Shown here: positions 1-4,340 of the stretch, one piece after another
Numbering within the stretch: position 1 is the stretch's first letter
Layout: each line of letters opens with the position of its first letter
Origin: Acidobacteriota bacterium
GTDB taxonomy: Bacteria > Acidobacteriota > HRBIN11
Direction: 5' to 3'
Length of the DNA: 5,390 bases
NCBI GenBank assembly: GCA_025061865.1
Contig: JANXAA010000174.1
Location: 1 to 5,390 of the forward strand
Notes under the pieces: generated by a model
Seen by the model: only the letters and a program-made list of their open reading frames with translations
What the model was told of the DNA's origin: nothing
The model's database searches: none
Program-made: the position numbers and the translations under genes

Positions 1-685
1 GGCGGTCCCGCCGGCGTTTCCGCCTCCCGCGAAACAGGCGGACTCGGCGGCGTTTCCGGGACTGCCTCTTTCGGGGGGGGGGTGCCTCGGGGTCCGGTTT
101 GGGTAGTGCCACGGGTGTCCCACACGCCTTCTGAATACTCTGCTGGGTCGGCACCAACTGCAGGGTGTAATCGGGGTGGTCCTTGGGGACCTCGCCCATC
201 TGGGCGGACGTCTCGATCATCTGTCGGGCCCGATCGCAGTCCTGCAACGCCAGGTACGCCCTCGCCAGATACAGGTACGGAAAGAAGTTGATCAACTGGC
301 CGCCGGTCGTCGGTCGGCGAGGCCCCGGGGCAGGCCCCTTCTGGATGGCACTCATAAGACTCTCGACGGCCCCTTGGGGATTACCCTCGCGTAACTGTCG
401 GAGGCCCAGCCAGTAATAGAGGTCCCACGACTGCTGGGCAACGGCCAAGGGGGTCGTCACCATGCCAAAGGTCCCGAAAAAGCCCCAGAGGTAGACGAGG
501 ACTCGGTCTAGATTTGGCTTTAATGTTCGCCCCTTTGCCCGGTCCCCCTCCCTCGAGGACGAGGAGTCCCACCGCCGAATGCCTCTTTCCTGGGGGAGGA
601 GCCCGGTGCGGGGGAACCCTATCAAAGATAGACCTTGATGGGACACCAGTGACCGTAAGGTCCGGTGGACCCCGAACCCCGTCAT
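1..685 (-). CDS. Partial TPR-like envelope protein with proline-rich tail
   Basis: Open minus-strand frame with no stop from 685 to the left edge, 228 codons visible, C-terminus missing. I recognise no named family. Residues 62-83 form a hydrophobic stretch (VLVYLWGFFGTFG...PLAVA) followed by QQ, like a signal peptide with an AVA cleavage site or a membrane anchor. Residues 86-165 look like TPR-type helices: SWDLYYWLGLRQLREGNP, then PYLYLARAYLALQDCDRARQMIE. From about residue 190 the chain is Pro/Glu-rich (PEAPPPPKEAVPETPPSPP), probably a linker to something beyond the window. The ATG at 685 overlaps the TGA of the upstream lipoprotein gene (ATGA) and has GGAGG 7 nt before it, so translational coupling is likely. 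Oddity: about 60 residues precede the hydrophobic segment and their codons are less GC-biased than the rest, so the true start could be internal, but no ATG, GTG or TTG with a good ribosome site lies just before that segment. Role inferred: exported or membrane-bound scaffold partner of the neighbouring lipoprotein and kinase. Confidence 0.75.
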   Translation of the reverse strand, partial: MTGFGVHRTLRSLVSHQGLSLIGFPRTGLLPQERGIRRWDSSSSREGDRAKGRTLKPNLDRVLVYLWGFFGTFGMVTTPLAVAQQSWDLYYWLGLRQLREGNPQGAVESLMSAIQKGPAPGPRRPTTGGQLINFFPYLYLARAYLALQDCDRARQMIETSAQMGEVPKDHPDYTLQLVPTQQSIQKACGTPVALPKPDPEAPPPRKRQSRKRRRVRLFRGRRKRRRDR

Positions 686-2271
686 GGGGTCGCCTCCAGT
701 CTCATCGGGATCAGAAGTCGGCTCCCGCCCCGCAGGACCTCGACCTGGACGAGGGCGCCGGGCGGCCGCTTCTGTAAGATCGCCCGCGCGTCTTCCAGCT
801 TTCCGACCGGCTGACCATCGAAGCTAATCAAGACGTCCCCCTCCCGGAAGCCGGCCTGAGCGGCCTTCGAGCCAGGTGGCACCCGCAGGACCGTCAGAGC
901 CGTCTTGTTCGAGTCCGATAAGGGCCGGTCGGCGACTTCCATCCCCAAGACGAGGGCGCCGCCCGACGCTGAAGCGGCCGGAGGCTGGCCGAGTTCGTAC
1001 CGCAGGCGGATCATCGCCGCCCTGGCCGATTCCAGCCATTCGGTCCCCTGCCGGGCCCCGCTGACGGCCAGATCGTAAAGCGTCAGGGCGTCCTGCCTTC
1101 GGCCGAGCTGTTCATAGACCCGAGCTAACTGGTAATACGCATCCACCCACCAGGGGGACATCCGGGTGACGAGTTCGAGCTCGCGGACGACCTCTTCATA
1201 AGCGCCGGCTTGGAGCCGGACCTGGGCGACCCGCCAGTGGTTATCGGCTTGCGGTGTCAGCGGCAGGGGCTCCGTCCGCAGGGCCAGGGCCAGGACCCGC
1301 CGTTGGATGCTCCGGAGCTCGGGCGTCGTCGGATGGAGGTTGATGTAATCCGTGTAGGCCGTGATGGCCGGCACGGGCCGGTCCTTGCCGACGATGTCGG
1401 CGTAGACGAGGAGCGCTTCGTCCAGCGTAGGGTCCATCTCCCGGGCGGCCGTGACCTTCGATTCGTCGCCTGTCCGCCGGGCTTCGTCCAAGAGGGCTAA
1501 GGCGGCGCCTCGCGTCCAGACGGCTCGGGCCTCAGCGGCTGAATACGGAATCTCCAAGGTAGCATCTTGGCAACTCAAGGTGACCCGGAAGGACTCGGGG
1601 GCCTCTCGGTATCGACGGGCGACGGCCGATGCCAGAGCGACCCGGGCCTGACCCCTCGGGTCGGTCTCGACCTGCTGAACCTCGACGCCGTCCAAGGCAA
1701 CCCGCACGGGACTCGGTGAGATGGGCGTCGGCTCGATGGGGATGTCCCGGCCCGTGTCCCGCCAGGGATTCTGCTTTTCCGGAAGCGGCTTCTCGGTCCG
1801 CTCGGGCCGTCGCAAAAACGTCGTGGCGATAGACAAACCGATAAGGCCGGCCCCGGCGGGCAGGCCGTACTTATACACTTTGTCCAAAGACTGAGCCGCA
1901 TCCTCGGGTAAGCCTTCCACATTCTGGATGATCAGCTTAGAAGCGATCGCAATGACCAGACTCGTGAACCCTAAGTCCCGCATGGCTCGTTGCAGGGACC
2001 CCATTTTCCAGCGCCTCGTGACCTCGATAGGGCGGAACACGTCGGCGACCTGCTCGGGCGCCGTGGCGACCCGCTCGCACCGGACGTCCAGGCCCTCCGG
2101 GCCGGAGCTGACCCGGACCAGACGGACGGACCCGACTCGCGTCCGTGTCATGTCCAGACGAAGTTCCTGACGGACAGGCGGCCCGGTCTCGACGCGGGTC
2201 ACACTACAGCCGGCCACCACACCCGTCGCCGCCAGACAGAACCAGCCGGCCAGTTCGTGAAAACGCACCAT
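682..2271 (-). CDS. TPR and PDZ domain lipoprotein
   Basis: 529-residue protein. The N-terminus (MVRFHELAGWFCLAATGVVAGCS) is a short lipoprotein signal with lipobox VAGC, so Cys22 should be lipidated and the protein anchored to a membrane outside the cytoplasm. Two hydrophobic stretches follow, about residues 102-116 (FTSLVIAIASKLII) and 136-152 (GLPAGAGLIGLSIATTF), possibly a membrane hairpin; they are unusual in a lipoprotein. Residues 188-243 look like a small beta domain (VRVALDGVEVQ...TDPRGQARV), in style like transthyretin/CarboxypepD_reg repeats, a weak assignment. Residues about 250-425 are helical with TPRs, clearest at 377-405 (DAYYQLARVYEQLGRRQDALTLYDLA). Residues 437-526 are a PDZ domain with the typical PGSKAAQAGFREGDVLISFDG core. 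No protease catalytic domain is present, so an adaptor or scaffold role is inferred. It follows the kinase gene by 101 bp and overlaps the next gene by 4 bp. The start is supported by AGGGGG 5 nt upstream. I cannot assign a gene name. Confidence 0.9.
   Translation of the reverse strand: MVRFHELAGWFCLAATGVVAGCSVTRVETGPPVRQELRLDMTRTRVGSVRLVRVSSGPEGLDVRCERVATAPEQVADVFRPIEVTRRWKMGSLQRAMRDLGFTSLVIAIASKLIIQNVEGLPEDAAQSLDKVYKYGLPAGAGLIGLSIATTFLRRPERTEKPLPEKQNPWRDTGRDIPIEPTPISPSPVRVALDGVEVQQVETDPRGQARVALASAVARRYREAPESFRVTLSCQDATLEIPYSAAEARAVWTRGAALALLDEARRTGDESKVTAAREMDPTLDEALLVYADIVGKDRPVPAITAYTDYINLHPTTPELRSIQRRVLALALRTEPLPLTPQADNHWRVAQVRLQAGAYEEVVRELELVTRMSPWWVDAYYQLARVYEQLGRRQDALTLYDLAVSGARQGTEWLESARAAMIRLRYELGQPPAASASGGALVLGMEVADRPLSDSNKTALTVLRVPPGSKAAQAGFREGDVLISFDGQPVGKLEDARAILQKRPPGALVQVEVLRGGSRLLIPMRLEATP
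693..697 (-). promoter_or_regulatory. Shine-Dalgarno site for the partial TPR-like gene
   Basis: The minus strand reads GGAGG here, 7 nt before the ATG at 685, inside the last codons of the lipoprotein gene. With the ATGA stop/start overlap it is the main support for choosing 685 as the start of the downstream gene, despite the unusual N-terminus that results. Confidence 0.65.
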
Positions 2272-2276
2272 GGCAT

Positions 2277-2282
2277 CCCCCT
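2277..2282 (-). promoter_or_regulatory. Shine-Dalgarno site for the lipoprotein gene
   Basis: The minus strand reads AGGGGG, 5 nt before the ATG at 2271. It begins 5 nt after the end of the large inverted repeat at 2288-2371, so folding of that repeat in the mRNA could affect access to this site. An out-of-frame ATG lies 5 nt upstream of the chosen start (2276-2274) and is ignored. Confidence 0.55.
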
Positions 2283-2287
2283 ATATG

Positions 2288-2371
2288 CCGAGTAGTAAGG
2301 CCATAAGGCGTGGGACGACAGCGTACCCGTCTCGCCTTACTGCCCGATCGCCTTATTGCCTTACTGCTCGG
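2288..2371. repeat. Imperfect inverted repeat, 23-bp arms, between kinase and lipoprotein genes
   Basis: The left arm at 2288-2310 is the reverse complement of the right arm at 2349-2371 at 21 of 23 positions; mismatches are 2293/2366 and 2302/2357. The loop is 38 nt. The arms are made of an 8-bp unit: GCCTTATT then GCCTTACT on the plus strand at 2350 and 2358, and the same kind of unit in reverse orientation at 2296-2309. A further GCCTTACTG lies in the loop at 2334. On the minus-strand mRNA the hairpin would begin 1 nt after the kinase stop codon and end 5 nt before the ribosome site of the lipoprotein gene. No T-run follows it, so it is not a standard intrinsic terminator. It may be an intercistronic mRNA-stabilising or attenuating structure, or a dispersed repeat. 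Confidence 0.85.
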
Positions 2372-2372
2372 T

Positions 2373-3911
2373 TCACGGTACCTCCGGGAGGACGACCCCC
2401 TGCAAGTCGTAGGTAAACTTTTGAATCTTCCCCGCCTCGACGGCGACCCGGAACGTCACCGGTCGGTCCAGACGGGGGTGCCGAACCTGGACCTCGTAGA
2501 CACCGGTCCGGACCTCGGGCATCCGGAGGGGCGTATAGCTCGGCTTCGGAAGCGGGGGTGACCAGCCGTCCGATACACGACGGATGCTCAAGACTTCCGC
2601 CCAGGGCAGGACGTTGAGGTCCAACGTCCCCAGGGGCTCCGGCGTCTCTCCAGCGGCCTGTGCCGGAGGCGTCGGGTCCGCCGCCGGCGGGAGAACGACC
2701 GGTGTCGGATGAGCATCGACCGACGGCGATGCAGGCACCGGCGATGTCGTCGCCGGGGTCGTCTTCGCCGACTCGGTCGCCTGGGGGGTCGATTCCCGGG
2801 CCGGGACCACGGCGGGCTCACGGAGGACTTGATAGACAATCCCGGTCCCGAGACCCAGACCCAACAGACTCCCCAACAGCAGGACCCACCGGAGCCACGC
2901 CTGTCGGCCCGGGGTCCGGCCGGCCGGCTCCAGGACGATAGAAACTTCCGAGGGTGTCGACGTCGGACCCGGAACGACAGCCGTTTCGACCCCCGATATC
3001 ATCCCACCCGTTTCAGCGGCGACAGCCGAGGCTACCGGCTGGGTCGTCTGGTCGTGCCACTCGCCCAGCCGTCGGATAAGGGCCACTAGGTCCTGCTCCA
3101 TGTCGTAGGCCGAAGGGTATCGTTCTTCAGGGTCCTTCGCCAGAGCTCGGGCCAGGACCGACCTAATGTCTGGATTGTAGGGAAGGGCCGGGACGTCTGG
3201 AATGTCGGCCGGTTCGGGGGAAAGGATTTTGTAAAAGACTGTCAGGGGATGGTCGCCCTCGAAGGGCCGCCGGTAAAACAGGAGTTCGTACAGGACGGCG
3301 CCCAGGGCGAAGATATCCGTCCGGCCGTCGATCCGATCCCGCTCGCCGCGGATCTGCTCCGGCGCCATGTAGTGAGGCGTCCCGACCGTCAGGCCCGTCT
3401 GGGTGAGGTGGGTCGTCCCCACCTTGGCGATCCCAAAGTCCATGACCTTCGGGACACGGCCCTCCAGGAGGCGGATATTGGCAGGCTTGATGTCCCGATG
3501 GACGATCCCCCGAGCGTGGGCGTATCCCAGGGCGTCGCAGACTTGCCGGATGATGTCGAGCTTTTCCAGGACGCTGAGGGGTGCCCGCCGACGGATGAGG
3601 TCGTCCAGGTCTTCCCCCTCGAGGTACTCCATGACGATGTAGGGGACGCCGGCCTCCTCCCCCAGGTCGTGGATCGTCACGATGTTGGGATGCCGCAGGT
3701 GGCCCGCCGCCTGGGCCTCCCGGATGAATCGCTCCTTCAGGTCGGGGTTTTGAGCCATCTCCGGAAGCATAACCTTGATAGCCACGTCCCGGCCGATGAG
3801 GGGGTCATACGCATGATAGACCCGGCCCATCCCGCCCTGGCCGAGCAAACGCCGGATGACATACTTCCCGATGCGTTCGGGGACTACCGCCTCGCCCTCC
3901 CGTTCGCTCAT
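2373..3911 (-). CDS. Transmembrane serine/threonine protein kinase (PknB-like) with PEGA-like C-terminal domain
   Basis: 512-residue Hanks-type kinase that transfers phosphate from ATP to Ser/Thr on proteins. Residues 17-280 are the cytoplasmic kinase domain: glycine loop GQGGMGRVY at 24-32, catalytic Lys46 in VAIK, helix C Glu65, hinge EYLEGE at 95-100, catalytic loop HRDIKPAN at 138-145 (Asp140, an RD kinase), DFG at 158-160, and a Thr-rich activation loop (Thr166-178) ending GTPHYMAPE. All key residues are present, so it should be active and activated by autophosphorylation. A membrane segment spans about 338-360, preceded by a juxtamembrane linker of about 50 residues. A Thr/Pro/Ala-rich stalk (366-425) leads to a beta-rich domain at 427-505 (GTLDLNVLPWAEV ... 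TGVYEVQV), resembling PEGA domains, which would lie outside the membrane. No PASTA repeats are seen. It is the first gene of the probable minus-strand unit. The ATG at 3911 is the first start after the in-frame TAA at 3977-3975, with a weak GAGG about 8 nt upstream. Confidence 0.95.
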   Translation of the reverse strand: MSEREGEAVVPERIGKYVIRRLLGQGGMGRVYHAYDPLIGRDVAIKVMLPEMAQNPDLKERFIREAQAAGHLRHPNIVTIHDLGEEAGVPYIVMEYLEGEDLDDLIRRRAPLSVLEKLDIIRQVCDALGYAHARGIVHRDIKPANIRLLEGRVPKVMDFGIAKVGTTHLTQTGLTVGTPHYMAPEQIRGERDRIDGRTDIFALGAVLYELLFYRRPFEGDHPLTVFYKILSPEPADIPDVPALPYNPDIRSVLARALAKDPEERYPSAYDMEQDLVALIRRLGEWHDQTTQPVASAVAAETGGMISGVETAVVPGPTSTPSEVSIVLEPAGRTPGRQAWLRWVLLLGSLLGLGLGTGIVYQVLREPAVVPARESTPQATESAKTTPATTSPVPASPSVDAHPTPVVLPPAADPTPPAQAAGETPEPLGTLDLNVLPWAEVLSIRRVSDGWSPPLPKPSYTPLRMPEVRTGVYEVQVRHPRLDRPVTFRVAVEAGKIQKFTYDLQGVVLPEVP

Positions 3912-3937
3912 CAGCCGAGCCTCGGTGGAAGGGGCAT

Positions 3938-3969
3938 GCGGAAAATGAGTAAAGCGGAAAATGAGTAAA
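3938..3969. repeat. Perfect 16-bp tandem duplication in the kinase leader
   Basis: GCGGAAAATGAGTAAA occurs at 3938-3953 and again, identical, at 3954-3969. On the minus strand, in the kinase direction, each copy reads TTTACTCATTTTCCGC. The pair lies 27 nt upstream of the kinase ATG, so it is in the leader or core promoter. It could be a paired regulator site or a recent slippage duplication. Confidence 0.9.
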
Positions 3970-4001
3970 ATAGTTTAGACCTGCCAGGTGCAGGATGCAA
4001 G
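3954..4001 (-). promoter_or_regulatory. Possible weak kinase promoter region
   Basis: On the minus strand TTGCAT (4000-3995) is followed after 17 nt by TAAACT (3977-3972), a poor -35 match (3 of 6) and a fair -10 match (4 of 6) to the housekeeping consensus. The -35-like box is part of the heptamer repeat and the 16-bp duplication begins just downstream of the -10-like box. The matches are weak and could be chance. Confidence 0.25.
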
Positions 4002-4003
4002 AT
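3990..4003 (-). repeat. Heptamer repeat pair ATCNTGC facing the kinase
   Basis: The minus strand reads ATCTTGC then ATCCTGC in direct succession (4003-3997, 3996-3990). The same two heptamers occur in swapped order on the plus strand at 4275-4288, giving inverted copies on either side of the region; GATGCAAGAT at 3994-4003 is the exact reverse complement of 4282-4291. The pair ends about 78 nt before the kinase start. Confidence 0.7.
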
Positions 4004-4008
4004 AAGTG

Positions 4009-4038
4009 TCCGGTACTCGGCAAAGACCGAGCACCGGA
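4009..4038. repeat. Strong hairpin, 12-bp stem and 6-nt loop
   Basis: TCCGGTACTCGG (4009-4020) pairs with CCGAGCACCGGA (4027-4038) with a single mismatch (4015/4032) around the loop CAAAGA. No T-run follows on either strand, so an intrinsic terminator is unlikely. It lies about 98 nt upstream of the kinase ATG and could be an operator or a leader hairpin, depending on where transcription starts. Confidence 0.75.
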
Positions 4039-4082
4039 TAAACCCACTTAATGCTTCGTCAAACTTTCGTTTTGTTGCTCTT

Positions 4083-4126
4083 TCTCCCCTTCCCCGGCCT
4101 TTCCCCAGAGGCGAGGGAATCCGGCG
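4083..4126. repeat. GC-rich stretch resembling dispersed intergenic repeat
   Basis: The minus strand reads CCCTCGCCTCTGGGG followed by AAAGGCCGGGGAAGGGG, and translates as PSPLGKGRGRGER. This kind of sequence and its translation recur in intergenic repeats of many GC-rich bacteria. The call rests on resemblance only; copies elsewhere in the genome cannot be checked here. Confidence 0.35.
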
Positions 4127-4169
4127 GACACGTCGGCGACCCAACCAGGGACCGAGGACAAGGATGGGT

Positions 4170-4185
4170 ACCGGCCTGCGCCGGT
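4170..4185. repeat. REP-like palindrome ACCGGC-CTGC-GCCGGT
   Basis: A perfect 6-bp stem with a CTGC loop. The core GGCCTGCGCCGG in the context GGGTA...TTCCC resembles the CCCGCCTGCGCGGG type of dispersed palindrome found between genes in many bacteria. Next to it, CCCGTCC is repeated exactly in tandem at 4188-4194 and 4195-4201, and TCCCGT (4187-4192) pairs with ACGGGA (4207-4212). Confidence 0.5.
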
Positions 4186-4220
4186 TTCCCGTCCCCCGTC
4201 CCCGGCACGGGATGAGGCTG

Positions 4221-4256
4221 TGTAAAAATTAAAAAATAAATATTTATAAAAATTAA
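4221..4256. promoter_or_regulatory. AT-rich island with 12-bp palindrome and flanking direct repeats
   Basis: Only three of 36 bases are G or C, in otherwise GC-rich DNA. ATAAATATTTAT at 4236-4247 is a perfect palindrome, and the nonamer TAAAAATTA occurs at 4223-4231 and 4247-4255. It lies 85-120 nt before the sensor start, a place where an UP-element, a curved-DNA segment or a nucleoid-protein site would fit. It contains A/T-only hexamers that could serve as a -10 box on either strand, but no confident -35 partner. Confidence 0.45.
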
Positions 4257-4274
4257 CATCCGATACCGTGTTTT

Positions 4275-4316
4275 ATCCTGCATCTTGCATCGTGTATCGT
4301 GTATCGTGTATCTTGA
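4275..4316 (+). repeat. Six-unit degenerate 7-bp tandem array (ATCNTGN)
   Basis: Consecutive heptamers are ATCCTGC, ATCTTGC, ATCGTGT three times in exact tandem (4289-4309), then ATCTTGA. After an 8-nt gap another ATCCTGA follows at 4325-4331, and its TGA forms the start of the ribosome site of the sensor gene. The unit length is constant while positions 4 and 7 vary. The last unit creates a perfect TTGACA at 4313-4318. The array ends 24 nt before the sensor start. Confidence 0.85.
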
Positions 4317-4328
4317 CATTCGGTATCC

Positions 4329-4334
4329 TGAGGT
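4329..4334 (+). promoter_or_regulatory. Shine-Dalgarno site for the PAS-GAF gene
   Basis: TGAGGT, 6 nt before the ATG at 4341. Its TGA is also an in-frame stop, so the coding region cannot begin upstream. Together these fix the start. Confidence 0.75.
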
Positions 4335-4340
4335 CCGCGT

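Larger units (their letters stand above)
3912..4340. other. Divergent intergenic region (429 bp) between kinase and PAS sensor genes
   Basis: No credible gene is seen here. It must hold the promoters of both divergent genes. From left to right it has a short GC-rich palindrome next to the kinase start (3915-3925, CCGAG/CTCGG), a 16-bp tandem duplication, a heptamer pair facing the kinase, a 12-bp-stem hairpin, a GC-rich stretch that resembles dispersed intergenic repeats, a REP-like palindrome, two CCCGTCC heptamers, an AT-rich island, and a heptamer array facing the sensor gene. Small frames across it translate into repeat-like peptides such as PSPLGKGRGRGER, which marks repeat DNA rather than protein. 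Confidence 0.8.

Noticed and set aside
381..572. Minus-strand frame of 63 codons starting at 572 as the start of the TPR-like protein
   Set aside because: It is out of frame with the TPR-like coding region and stops within it; it would need a frameshift to join, and no clear slippery site is present.
1990..2295. Plus-strand 101-codon frame opposite the lipoprotein start
   Set aside because: Antisense to the signal peptide and N-terminal domain of the lipoprotein gene, with no ribosome site and Arg/Asp/Pro-rich shadow composition.
2288..2371. Intrinsic terminator after the kinase gene
   Set aside because: The loop is 38 nt, the stem has no T-run after it on either strand, and the next gene follows in the same direction.
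3249..3968. Long plus-strand open frame of 239 codons opposite the kinase gene
   Set aside because: It is an antisense shadow of the kinase domain: GC-rich codon bias on the minus strand keeps the complementary frame open. It has no domain features or ribosome site, and its end runs into the 16-bp duplication.
3911..4319. Minus-strand open frames in the intergenic region (77-86 codons)
   Set aside because: They run across repeats and the AT-rich island, overlap each other, have no good ribosome site, and translate into low-complexity or repeat-type peptides.
4275..4331. Small CRISPR-like array
   Set aside because: Units are 7 bp, contiguous and without spacers; there are no cas genes. It is a degenerate tandem repeat.
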